NCBI GenBank assembly: GCA_026389265.1
Contig: JAPLIE010000015.1
Coordinates: forward strand, 1 to 49,800
Reading direction: 5' to 3'
Source of the DNA: Cyanobacteriota bacterium
GTDB lineage: Bacteria > Cyanobacteriota > Cyanobacteriia > PCC-6307 > Cyanobiaceae
Length of the DNA: 49,800 nucleotides
Part shown: one piece after another, positions 33,960 to 41,318 of the stretch
How the letters are laid out: every line of letters starts with the position of its first letter
How positions within the stretch are numbered: the stretch's first letter is position 1
Made by a program: the position numbers and the translations under genes
The notes under the pieces: model-generated
The model's database searches: none
What the model saw: only the letters and a program-made list of their open reading frames with translations
Told to the model about the DNA's origin: nothing

Positions 33960-33987
33960 GCTAGCTTTAAAAATCATCAAGCTAGCT
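33960..33987 (+). promoter_or_regulatory. Paired GCTAGC operator candidate for phd-vapC
   Basis: GCTAGC palindromes at 33960-33965 and 33981-33986 are spaced 21 bp centre to centre, two DNA turns, just before the Phd start. The spacing suits two antitoxin dimers on one DNA face. Inferred from pattern and position. Confidence 0.5.
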
Positions 33988-33993
33988 CTATTT

Positions 33994-34287
33994 ATGCCGG
34001 ACTCCTCCCCCGACCCTTGCCGGTGCGAGGCCCGCCTGACGGTCTCGTTAGCGGACGCCAAGAACCATCTCTCGGCCCTGGTGGCTCGGGTGGAACAGGG
34101 GGAAGAGATCGCAATCACCCGTCGGGGGGTGCCGGTGGTGCGGCTGGTGCCCGATCCCGGGGATCGCGCCGGACGTGCTGGGCGCCACGAGCGGGTGGTC
34201 ACGGCGCTGGAGCGGCTGCATCAACTGCGGAGCGGCGTCGTCCTGGAGGGCGACCTGCGGCTGATCGCCCGGGAGGGACTGGATTGA
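33994..34287 (+). CDS. Phd/YefM antitoxin
   Basis: A 97-residue antitoxin from ATG 33994: RLTVSLADAKNHLSALVARVEQGEEIAITRRGVPVVRLVPDPG is the Phd fold, followed by a basic region and the toxin-binding ALERLHQLRSGVVLEGD. An upstream frame exists, but ATG 33994 fits the motif and follows the paired palindromes. Its stop overlaps the toxin TTG start. Confidence 0.85.
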   Translation: MPDSSPDPCRCEARLTVSLADAKNHLSALVARVEQGEEIAITRRGVPVVRLVPDPGDRAGRAGRHERVVTALERLHQLRSGVVLEGDLRLIAREGLD

Positions 34288-34712
34288 ACCAGGCGATCGC
34301 AACCTCCGCGTTTGTGCTCGACAACTCCGTGCTCTGCGGCTGGTTCCTCGCCAACCAAGCCTCTCCCTACAGCGATGCGGTGGCCGGGCTGCTCCCTGTG
34401 GTCGATGCCCACGCCCCGTGGTTGCTGCAGCTGGAATTCACCAATGTGCTACGCACCGCATGCCGCCGCGGCACTCTGCCGGTGGCTACGGCCCGCGAGA
34501 TCGTGGATCAGGTGGCCCTACTGCCGATCCGCATCGATGCCGTTCCTCCCCAGCCGACCGCCCTGCTGAGCCTGGCGCTGCGCTTCCAGCTCACCAGCTA
34601 CGACGCGGCTTATTTGGAGCTCGCCCTCCGGCTCCAGCTGCCGATCGCCACCCGCGATGACGCGCTAACTGATGCTGCCTGGGCTGCTGGGGTGGGGGTG
34701 CTCACCGCCTGA
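34284..34712 (+). CDS. VapC-family PIN toxin
   Basis: A 142-residue PIN toxin starting at TTG 34284 (TTGA overlap): FVLDNSVLCGWFLANQ (first Asp), LLQLEFTNVLRTA (Glu), LTSYDAAYLELALRLQLPIATRDDAL (later acids), ending AAWAAGVGVLTA. Intact; it makes a full module with the preceding Phd. Confidence 0.88.
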   Translation: MNQAIATSAFVLDNSVLCGWFLANQASPYSDAVAGLLPVVDAHAPWLLQLEFTNVLRTACRRGTLPVATAREIVDQVALLPIRIDAVPPQPTALLSLALRFQLTSYDAAYLELALRLQLPIATRDDALTDAAWAAGVGVLTA

Positions 34713-34760
34713 ACGGGCGAGCCCACGGTGAGCCAGGGCGTGACGCGGCGGCGGCGGGGG

Positions 34761-35119
34761 TCATAGCAGCGGCAGCCTCACCAGGCCTTCAAAGCGTTCG
34801 AAATCGCGATCGAAACTCACCAGGCGCCAGCCATTGGCGATCGCCAGGGCCGCCAGATGGGCATCGGTGCAGAGCCGGGCCGGCAGCTCAGCGCCCCGCA
34901 GCAGGTGGTGAAACACCTCCCAGCCGTTGTGCTCCGGCTCGGCCAGCTTCACGCCAGGCTGCTGGCACAGGGCTTCCAGCAGGGCAGAAGCTTCTGCAGC
35001 GTTTCTCACGGCTGTGCCTATCAACTTCGGCTGGCACACCAGGCGCGCTGGTGGATGTGTTCGGGCCAGGCCAACGCCAGCCAGACGTTCAGATCCGGCA
35101 GGTCAGCGGTAATGCTCAT
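34761..35119 (-). pseudogene. VapC paralogue with ~100-bp internal deletion
   Basis: The C-terminal two thirds (CQPKLIGTAVRNAAEAS, LCTDAHLAALAIANGWRLVSFDRDFERF) are nearly identical to VapC 25775-26209. The start region (LPDLNVWLALAWPEH) is also present near 35060-35119. About 100 bp between them are missing and the frame is broken, so this copy is dead. Confidence 0.85.
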
Positions 35120-35328
35120 GGATCGAGCAGCTCAAACAGGGCGGCATTGCTGAGCTGGTGATCCGCTATCGCCAGTGCGCCGTCCAACCGTGGCAGCGTG
35201 GCTGCGGAGCGTGTCAGCCGGGCGCACTCGGGTGCGGCGCTGAGCCCTTGCTCCACATAGCTGCGCAGCATCTGCTTGAGGGTCACACGTTCGCTGGCAG
35301 CGTGGGCAAGGCGATGGCGAAGCCCTGA
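35116..35328 (-). pseudogene. Antitoxin fragment paired with the deleted VapC
   Basis: Frame AASERVTLKQMLRSYVEQGLSAAPE, LTRSAATLPRLDG, LSNAALFELLDP-stop: most of the antitoxin except its start. It is longer than the sister at 26206-26312. Its stop overlaps the VapC ATG at 35119. Confidence 0.7.
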
Positions 35329-35412
35329 TCAGGCCCCTGGCCCCCAGTTTTCCAGTTGCAGACCCGGCACCCTGGCGAATTCACGGGTGTTTTTGGTCAC
35401 CAGCGGCGCCTT
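35329..35412 (-). pseudogene. VapC C-terminal fragment
   Basis: Reads PLVTKNTREFARVPGLQLENW then Gly-Pro-Gly-Ala-stop. LVT.NTREFARVPGL.LENW is the classic C-terminus of a large VapC group. No upstream catalytic sequence remains. Confidence 0.75.
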
Positions 35413-35416
35413 CTCA

Positions 35417-35857
35417 CTGAGGGCAGCGGTGGTTCTGGGCTTTCTGTTGCTGTTTCCGCTGCAGGGCCTGGCCGCCTGGCGGGGTCTGGAGGCCGCCCGA
35501 TCGCTGGCCTATCGCGCTGGGCGGGTGCAGCAGGCCCGCCTGGGCCAGTTCCGCCAGGCGGTGGAGCGCTCCGCCACCATCGCCGAGCTCCAGAGCCAGC
35601 TCGCATCCATCCAGGCGCCGCCCCTCTCGGCGGCGGATCAGCGCCAGGGCCTACCGGCCCTGAAGGCCGATCTGCTCAGCCAGATCAAAGCCCAGGAAAC
35701 CAGCCTGCTCAAGCAGGCCGGCCCGCGTGTGCCCACCGAGGTGCTGATCAAAGACAGCCTGCGGGTGCTGCTGCTGGCGCCCTTGCTGGCGATGGGGTAT
35801 GCGGTGAGCGCCCGGCGCAGCACACCGCCGCCCCTGCAGGCGCCGGTGCTGCCGTAG
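35417..35857 (+). pseudogene. HpsJ-like remnant (H4, longest)
   Basis: Keeps a membrane helix (AAVVLGFLLLFPLQGLAAW), the coiled-coil middle (VQQARLGQFRQAVERSATIAEL, PPLSAADQRQGLPALKADLL) and the terminal helix VLIKDSLRVLLLAPLLAMGY. It lacks the first membrane pair and a proper start, having been fused at its 5' end to a VapC scrap. It overlaps H3 with near identity. Confidence 0.7.
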
Positions 35858-35884
35858 GGGTGGGGGGGGGCGGCTCCCTGCTCT

Positions 35885-35960
35885 TCAGCCCGCCCTGATC
35901 TTCTCCCGATCGATCACCAGCCCATGAAACAGGGGCGCTCCATCCAAACGGTCGACTGGC
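35885..35960 (-). pseudogene. Uma2 C-terminal fragment
   Basis: Reads PVDRLDGAPLFHGLVIDREKIRAG-stop, homologous to the fragment at 24119-24200 and in the same relation to an HpsJ-like remnant. Confidence 0.7.
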
Positions 35961-36000
35961 GGGCAACCGTGTCGCCACCGGTCGGGGTCGTGGTGATCAG

Positions 36001-36055
36001 GGAGCGGAAGCCATCGAATGACACCGGAGCGCTCCCTGGTGGCCTGGGTTCCTCC
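36001..36055 (+). pseudogene. MazE end / MazF start scrap
   Basis: Carries the last codons of MazE (GGAAGCCATCGAATGA) overlapping MazF codons MTPERSLVAWVP. It then breaks into the convergent VapC end. It is a third copy of the MazEF junction. Confidence 0.75.
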
Positions 36056-36059
36056 ACCC

Positions 36060-36479
36060 TCACCACAGGCTCTGCCCATGGGGATAGTCGCGGATCTTTC
36101 GATCCGCGCTGAGCAGGGGCACCGCCAGCTCCCGGGCCTGGGCCACCAGGAAGCGATCGGCCGGATCGGCATGTAAGGGCTCCGGCAGCCGCGTGGCCGC
36201 CACCGCCACGGCGGGCTCCAGGGGCAGCAGGCGCACGGCCGGGATCGAGGCCACCACGGCAAGCCAGCGCTCCACCTCCAGGCTCAGGGCCAGCCGGCCC
36301 CGCTGCACGAGCATCGCCACCTCCCAGCAGCTGATGGCCGACACCAGCAACCCGGGGCCCTGCCCGGGCTGGGCGGCCCGCTCGATTTCCGCCTCAATGG
36401 CGGCCCGGGCCTGGGGCGAAAGCCGCTGCAGATCGCCACTGGCCCACCAGATCAACACATGGGTATCGAGCAGGATCAC
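36060..36479 (-). CDS. VapC-family PIN toxin
   Basis: A 139-residue PIN toxin: MILLDTHVLIWWASGD (first Asp), LLVSAISCWEVAMLVQRGRLAL (Glu), LHADPADRFLVAQARELAVPLLSADRKIRDYP (later acids). Intact. Start ATG/GTG at 36479 overlaps the antitoxin end by 4 bp. Confidence 0.88.
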   Translation of the reverse strand: MILLDTHVLIWWASGDLQRLSPQARAAIEAEIERAAQPGQGPGLLVSAISCWEVAMLVQRGRLALSLEVERWLAVVASIPAVRLLPLEPAVAVAATRLPEPLHADPADRFLVAQARELAVPLLSADRKIRDYPHGQSLW

Positions 36480-36757
36480 GCCAGCGCCTCCCAGTCGCCC
36501 TCGGCGACCGGATCGAAGGGCCCCTCGTAGCGGAGCACCGAACCCCGCAGGGCCTCCAGGGGATGGGCCGTGGGGGAATCGGTCAGTCGATAGGGGCGCA
36601 CCTCCAGCGCGGGCCTGCCGTGATCGGTGATCACCAGCGATTCGCCGCTGGCCTCGATCTGACGGAACAGCTCCAGGGCATGGGCCTTGAACTGGGATTT
36701 GGACACCCGCCGCGGCTGGGAGGGGCCCGGCAGCCCTCGGGGGGGGGAGACTTGCAC
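36476..36757 (-). CDS. Phd antitoxin
   Basis: A 93-residue protein starting at GTG 36757: RRVSKSQFKAHALELFRQIEASGESLVITDHGRPALEVRPYR is the Phd fold, followed by TAHPLEALRGSVLRYEGPFDPVAEGDWEAL as the toxin-binding tail. Imperfect inverted arms CTTAT/ATAAG at 36767-36771 and 36782-36786 lie just upstream. Complete module with VapC 36060. Confidence 0.85.
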   Translation of the reverse strand: MQVSPPRGLPGPSQPRRVSKSQFKAHALELFRQIEASGESLVITDHGRPALEVRPYRLTDSPTAHPLEALRGSVLRYEGPFDPVAEGDWEALA

Positions 36758-36800
36758 CTTGAGCTTCTTATGACTATGGCAATAAGCCTAGGGTTGTTTA

Positions 36801-36833
36801 CAGGTTGGTGTCGAGGGCCACGGACAATGTCAT
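36801..36833 (-). pseudogene. Possible PIN toxin N-terminal scrap
   Basis: Minus-strand codons MTLSVALDTNL then stop match the start of a PIN toxin (x-ALDTNL). Only ten codons remain, so this is tentative. Nothing else is recognised in 36787-36929. Confidence 0.3.
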
Positions 36834-36929
36834 GGCCGCGTTCAGCTGGCGAATGACCATTCCAGTCGCTGTGCGGCGGTCGAAGGGCGCCTACGCCGCC
36901 TGGGCTGGAATGGGCAAACGCGCCCCTAT

Positions 36930-36954
36930 GATGCCGTGATCTGATAACGGCATC
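36930..36954 (+). promoter_or_regulatory. Palindrome at the RHH-VapC start
   Basis: GATGCCGT (36930-36937) and ACGGCATC (36947-36954) are exactly complementary around a 9-bp spacer, ending 3 bases before the RHH antitoxin ATG. A dimeric RHH protein could bind here and cover the translation start; as RNA it would be a hairpin hiding the start. Inference. Confidence 0.55.
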
Positions 36955-36957
36955 AGG

Positions 36958-37179
36958 ATGCGCACGATCGTGGACCTGCCGGAGGCGGAGCGCGCCCAGC
37001 TCGATGCCCTTTGCCGCCAGCGAGGGCTGTCGCGGGCCGAGGCGCTGCGGCAGGCGCTGCGGCTGTGGCTAGACCGACAGAAACCCAGCCACGGCGAGGT
37101 CTTCGGCCTGTGGCGTGATCGACCGGAAGGCTCTCTGGAGCTGCAACAGGCCCTGCGGCAGGAGTGGGAAGCGCACTGA
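36958..37179 (+). CDS. Ribbon-helix-helix (CopG-type) antitoxin
   Basis: A 73-residue protein: MRTIVDLPEAERAQLDALCRQRGLSRAEALRQALRLWL is a typical RHH with one strand and two helices. The C-terminal EVFGLWRDRPEGSLELQQALRQEW binds toxin. Immediately adjacent to VapC, whose ATG follows the stop with no gap. Confidence 0.87.
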   Translation: MRTIVDLPEAERAQLDALCRQRGLSRAEALRQALRLWLDRQKPSHGEVFGLWRDRPEGSLELQQALRQEWEAH

Positions 37180-37539
37180 ATGCTGCTGCTCGACACCAAC
37201 ATCCTGATCGACGTGCTGCGCGGTGAAGCGCCTGCCCTGGCCTGGCTGGAGCAGCAGGAGCGGCCCCGCATCAGCGTGATCAGCTGGATCGAGTTGCTGG
37301 TGGGCTGCCGTGAGGGCGAAAGCGGCCGCGTGGAGGCCTGGCTGGATACTTTTCCTCGCCTACCCCTCGACGAGGCCATCGCCTTGGAATCGGTGCGGCT
37401 CCGGCAACGCCATGGCCTCAAGATTCCAGACGCCATCATCCTGGCCACCGCCCGCTGCGCCGATCTCAGCCTCGCCACCCGCAACAGCCGCGATTTCCCG
37501 ATCACGCTGGGTGGTGTGCTTCATCCTTACGGGGTCTGA
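37180..37539 (+). CDS. VapC-family PIN toxin
   Basis: A 119-residue PIN toxin: MLLLDTNILIDVLRGE (first Asp), ISVISWIELLVGCREGE (Glu), LKIPDAIILATARCADLSLATRNSRDF (later acids), ending VLHPYGV. Intact; forms an operon with the RHH antitoxin. Confidence 0.9.
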   Translation: MLLLDTNILIDVLRGEAPALAWLEQQERPRISVISWIELLVGCREGESGRVEAWLDTFPRLPLDEAIALESVRLRQRHGLKIPDAIILATARCADLSLATRNSRDFPITLGGVLHPYGV

Positions 37540-37561
37540 GGGCGGGGCGGCCTCAGCGCGC

Positions 37562-38659
37562 TCAGCCCTGCCGAGGGGCGGCGGGCAACCCCTCCATCCA
37601 CCGCAGCAGCTCGGCATTCACCCGCGCGGGCACCTCATCGTGGGGACAGTGACCGGCCTCCAGCACCACCTCGCTGGTGGCCGCCGGGGCATGACGCTGG
37701 AAGGCGGCGCGGCGGCCAGGGGCATTGATCCAGGGATCGCGGATCCCCCAGAGCAGCAGCAGAGGGCAGCGCAGCTGGCCGAAGAGATCGTCGAGGGGCT
37801 CACCGCTGGGGATGTCGAACACGGTGCGGAACACCCCGAAGGCCCCCGGATCCCGCGACGGGGCCAGGATCGCCTGAACCAGCTCCTCATCCACGTTGGT
37901 GCGGTCCACATACACCTGATTGAGGGTGCGGCGGATCGTGGCGGGGCGGCGCAGGTTCTCGAACAGCAGACGCTGCAGCACCGGACTCTTGAACAACGCC
38001 CCACCGATCGTGCGGCGGGCGATCGCCCCCCAGCCGCTGGCGGGTTTCTGGTCCTCGCGGAAGGGGCCGGCGGCGTTGAGCAGCGCCACCCCGGCCGCCC
38101 GCTCCCCGAGGGCGGCGCCGGCCGCCAGGGCGGCATAACCACCGAGGGAGTTGCCCACCAGCACCGTGGGGCGGCCGATCCGCTCCTCCACGTAGGCCGC
38201 CAGCTGGTCGCGCCAGAGGGCGCCGCCATAGGGCAGGCCGGCGGGCTTGGCGCTGCGGCCGAAACCCAAGAGATCGATGGCATGCACCTCATGGCGCTGA
38301 GCCAGCACTGGAATGTTGTGGCGCCAGTGGTCGGTGGAGGCGCCGAAGCCGTGCACCAGCAGGATCGCCGGCCCCTCAGGGGTCGCCGGCGCCGCCCGCA
38401 GCGCATGCACGGCGTGGCCGCGGTAGTTCCAGGGCTCGATCGCGCCGCGACCGGAGGTTGCTGGCGAGGCCTCCGGCACCTCCGCTGCCGCCGCCCTCGC
38501 CCCGGCAGCGCCCGCCACCAAACGGCCCGCATCAGCTGGGGCCGCCGTGGCCGCCGCCCCGGCTGCTGAACCTGGCTGCGCCGCTGAACCAGACTGAATT
38601 GCTGAACCAGACTGCGTCGTTGAACCAGACTGTTTCGCCACCATCCAAGCCATCGCCAT
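37562..38659 (-). CDS. Alpha/beta-hydrolase fold protein
   Basis: A 365-residue hydrolase. The core has ILLVHGFGASTDHWRHN, IDLLGFGRSAKPAG, the nucleophile elbow VLVGNSLGGYAAL (Ser), LLLWGIRDPWI (acid) and AGHCPHDEVP (His). The first ~75 residues after ATG 38659 are an Ala/Ser/Gln-rich tail with a repeated QSGS motif and look unstructured. Such enzymes in picocyanobacteria are often near pheophytinase-like proteins, but the substrate cannot be told here. Confidence 0.85.
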   Translation of the reverse strand: MAMAWMVAKQSGSTTQSGSAIQSGSAAQPGSAAGAAATAAPADAGRLVAGAAGARAAAAEVPEASPATSGRGAIEPWNYRGHAVHALRAAPATPEGPAILLVHGFGASTDHWRHNIPVLAQRHEVHAIDLLGFGRSAKPAGLPYGGALWRDQLAAYVEERIGRPTVLVGNSLGGYAALAAGAALGERAAGVALLNAAGPFREDQKPASGWGAIARRTIGGALFKSPVLQRLLFENLRRPATIRRTLNQVYVDRTNVDEELVQAILAPSRDPGAFGVFRTVFDIPSGEPLDDLFGQLRCPLLLLWGIRDPWINAPGRRAAFQRHAPAATSEVVLEAGHCPHDEVPARVNAELLRWMEGLPAAPRQG

Positions 38660-38706
38660 CGTGGAGGTGATGCTAGGAACGGCATCACGACCTCCGCCTG
38701 CCTCCC

Positions 38707-39045
38707 ATGCCGCGGCTGGATGCCGCCCCGCCGATGCCCCTCTCCGACGCCCTCGCTGACTGGCGCTCCCTGCTGCCGGGCATCGCCATCTGGGCCCTTG
38801 CCCTCTACGTGCCCCTGAGCCTGCAGCTGGGCCGGCTGGAGGAAGGATTGGCCTCAGGTCCGCTGGCCGGTGTCGGCAGCGAAGTGATTCTGGTGCTCGG
38901 CAGCCTGATCCTGGCCCTGGTGGCGGGGCTGGCGGCGGACCTGCTGCTGGGCTGGACCCTGGGTCCGGGCTGGGCCTCGAGCCTGGGGGTGCTGGCGGCC
39001 CTGTGGGGACCCTTCCTGGCGCTGGCCTCCCGCAAGGACAGCTGA
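38707..39045 (+). CDS. Small membrane protein (112 aa)
   Basis: Two to three predicted membrane helices (LPGIAIWALALYVPLSL; VILVLGSLILALVAGLAADLLLG; SLGVLAALWGPFLALA) with a short charged C-terminus (RKDS). I do not recognise the family. It lies between divergent and convergent neighbours with its own promoter region. Confidence 0.6.
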   Translation: MPRLDAAPPMPLSDALADWRSLLPGIAIWALALYVPLSLQLGRLEEGLASGPLAGVGSEVILVLGSLILALVAGLAADLLLGWTLGPGWASSLGVLAALWGPFLALASRKDS

Positions 39046-39076
39046 AGCCAGGCGACCGAAACCTCAATCGCGGCGG

Positions 39077-39628
39077 CTAACGCCAGTCGAGCCAGGGCAG
39101 GTGGGGCACGATCGCGGGGGTGCTGGCGCGGTAGGCCCCATAACCGGGATGCAGGGCCAGCAGGGAGCGCTCCTCCCGCCGCGCCTTGCCCCCCAGCAAG
39201 GCAGCCAGAGCCAGCAGCAGCGTCAGATGGAGCAGGCTGCCCAGCAGCAGGGCCATGCCAGCGGCCCCAAGCAGGATCTGGCGGTAGAGGGGATGGCGGC
39301 AATGGGCATAGGGCCCCTCGGTGACCAAGGCAGCGCCGGGCATCGGTTCGGGCAGAGGCGTAAGGCTGGCGCCGAGCTGCAGCAACGAGCGGGCGGCCCC
39401 CACCAGGGCGAGCAGCACCAGCGCCGCGCCGGCGAGGCGGAGCGCCAGCGGCCAGGTCAGGCCGAGGACCACCGGTGCCGGCCAGGCGGGCAGCAGCAGG
39501 GCCGCGAGCAACAGCAGCTGGGCCGCCAGCCACCATTCGCCGCGGCGGTTGTCGCGCCAGCCGGCGAGCGAAAAACCCCAGCGGTGCAGCAGAGCGGCCA
39601 GACCGCCTTCAAAGGGGTTGCTCGACAA
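39077..39628 (-). CDS. ICMT/NnrU-like membrane methyltransferase
   Basis: A 183-residue polytopic protein of the isoprenylcysteine carboxyl methyltransferase / phospholipid methyltransferase type. Several Leu-rich helices are followed by the conserved core ALVTEGPYAHCRHPLYRQILLG and KARREERSLLALHPGYGAY. Substrate unknown. It overlaps the antiporter stop by 20 bp, so it is co-transcribed downstream of it. Confidence 0.75.
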   Translation of the reverse strand: MSSNPFEGGLAALLHRWGFSLAGWRDNRRGEWWLAAQLLLLAALLLPAWPAPVVLGLTWPLALRLAGAALVLLALVGAARSLLQLGASLTPLPEPMPGAALVTEGPYAHCRHPLYRQILLGAAGMALLLGSLLHLTLLLALAALLGGKARREERSLLALHPGYGAYRASTPAIVPHLPWLDWR

Positions 39629-40991
39629 CGCCGCTCTCCGGAGTGGAGAGCACCAGTCTGAGCAGGATCGGCGCCAGGAAGGTAGTGCCGATCACCATCA
39701 GCAGGATGGCGGCCTCCAGGGCCGGAGTCAGGATGCCGGCCTGGCTGCCGAGGCCCAGGAAGATCAGTCCCACCTCCCCGCGCGGGAGCATGCCGAGGCC
39801 CACCACCAGTCGCCGGGTGGGCACGATGCTGAAGTAGCTCCAGCCGGCCGCCAGCTTGCCCACCACCGCCACCGCCAGCAGGAAGGCGGCCACCACCAGG
39901 CCCTCCCGGTTGGCCGGATCGAGGGGGTTGAGCACCGAGAGGTCCATGCCGGTGCCAATCAGCACGAAGAACACGGTGGCAAAGAGGGCCACCAGGGGCT
40001 TCACCGTTTCCTGGATCGCCTCGGTGTGGCGCGAGCGGCTGAGGATCAGGCCGGCGGCGAAGGCCCCCAGGGCGGCCTCCAGGCCGATCGCCTGGGCGGA
40101 GAAACAGCAGAGGATGAGCACCACGAAGCCGGCCACCACCACCTCCCCGGGGGCCTTGAGCCGATCGAGCACCCAGTCGAAGGCGGGGGCGGCGGTGCGG
40201 CTGAGCCAGAGGGCGCCGGCCACGAACACCGCGGCGGCCACCACCAGTCGCAGGATCGGTGCGATGGCGAAGGAATTACCGCTGGCCAGGCTCACCACCA
40301 CCGCCAGGATCACGATGCCGAGGATGTCATCGAGCACGGCGGCACCGATCACGATCTGGCCCTCGCGGCTGCGGAGCCAGCCCAGCTCACCGAACACGCT
40401 GGCGGTGATGCCGATGCTGGTGGCGGTCATGGCGGCCCCGGCGAACACCGCCAGCACCAGGGGCACGTGGAACAGCAGATGCAGGCCGATGGTGCCGAGG
40501 GCGAAGGGCAGCACCACACCGGTCACCGCCACCGTGGTGGCCTGCAGACCCACCGCCACCAGCTCATCGAGCTCGCTCTCGAGGCCCGTGAGGAAGAGCA
40601 GGGCATACAGACCGAGCAGCGACACCTGCTGCAGACCTGGAAAGCTCTCGTTGTAGAGGCTCTGCACCAGATCAGGGGTGGCGCCGGAGAGGCCCGCCAC
40701 CAGATCGAGCAGCCACTGGCTGAGGCGAGCGCCGCTATCCGGCGGGATCAGCAGGTGAAAGCCCGACACCCCGATCAGCACCCCAGCCAGCAGCTCCCCG
40801 AGGATGGTGGGCAGCTGCAACCGCACCATCCCCTCGGCGAGGGTGCGGGCAGCCAGAAAGATCACCAGGAAACGGCCCACCTGGATCAGGGTCTCAGCCA
40901 CCTCCAGGCTGTGGTTACTGATCGAGCCAGGGTCGGCCTGGAGCAACCAGGCGGGCCACACCATCAGCAGGGAGGCGAACGGGGAAGCCAT
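39609..40991 (-). CDS. CPA2-family Na+(K+)/H+ antiporter
   Basis: A 460-residue antiporter from ATG 40991. About twelve membrane helices include TILGELLAGVLIGVSG, LLFLTGLESELDEL, AMTATSIGITASVFGELG and AAVLDDILGIVILAVV (the paired Asp region used for ion transport). GTGMDLSVL and MLPRGEVGLIFLGLG lie near the end. No RCK/TrkA domain is attached. It would exchange cations for protons across the inner or thylakoid membrane. Longer upstream frames are basic and unconserved. Confidence 0.88.
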   Translation of the reverse strand: MASPFASLLMVWPAWLLQADPGSISNHSLEVAETLIQVGRFLVIFLAARTLAEGMVRLQLPTILGELLAGVLIGVSGFHLLIPPDSGARLSQWLLDLVAGLSGATPDLVQSLYNESFPGLQQVSLLGLYALLFLTGLESELDELVAVGLQATTVAVTGVVLPFALGTIGLHLLFHVPLVLAVFAGAAMTATSIGITASVFGELGWLRSREGQIVIGAAVLDDILGIVILAVVVSLASGNSFAIAPILRLVVAAAVFVAGALWLSRTAAPAFDWVLDRLKAPGEVVVAGFVVLILCCFSAQAIGLEAALGAFAAGLILSRSRHTEAIQETVKPLVALFATVFFVLIGTGMDLSVLNPLDPANREGLVVAAFLLAVAVVGKLAAGWSYFSIVPTRRLVVGLGMLPRGEVGLIFLGLGSQAGILTPALEAAILLMVIGTTFLAPILLRLVLSTPESGVVEQPL

Positions 40992-41318
40992 CAGGTCAGG
41001 CGGCGGAACCGCCGCCGCGACGAGGGCGGCGAGGCTCGGAAGCGGAAAGGGGAGCGAAACGGGAAGCAGCAATGCGGGCAGCACGGGTGACGCGGGCAAC
41101 ACAGTGGCGATCCGGGATGGCGACGCAGGGAGGCGGGCATGCCGCCCACGGCTGCGGCGGCCGAATGGAATGGTCGCGACCCTAGGGCGGACCTGCGGCG
41201 TGTTTGCTTCCTGATCTGGCTGCAACGATCTGATCCGGCAACGGCAGCGACCGCTACCGTCTGCCTAGGCGCCCTATGGCATGCGCCGATTCCCAAGCGG
41301 ACCCCGCAGGAGAGCGCA
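40992..41318. other. Divergent promoter region between antiporter and glgP
   Basis: GC-rich spacer without a convincing gene. A good ribosome-binding site (CAGGAGAG) precedes the glgP ATG at 41319. No clear -10/-35 boxes. Confidence 0.4.

Noticed and set aside
39321-41090. A very long open frame (589 codons) on the + strand opposite the antiporter and ICMT-like genes
   Set aside because: The product is almost all Gln, His, Gly and Glu with no fold-like pattern. It mirrors the GC-rich codons of real genes on the other strand.
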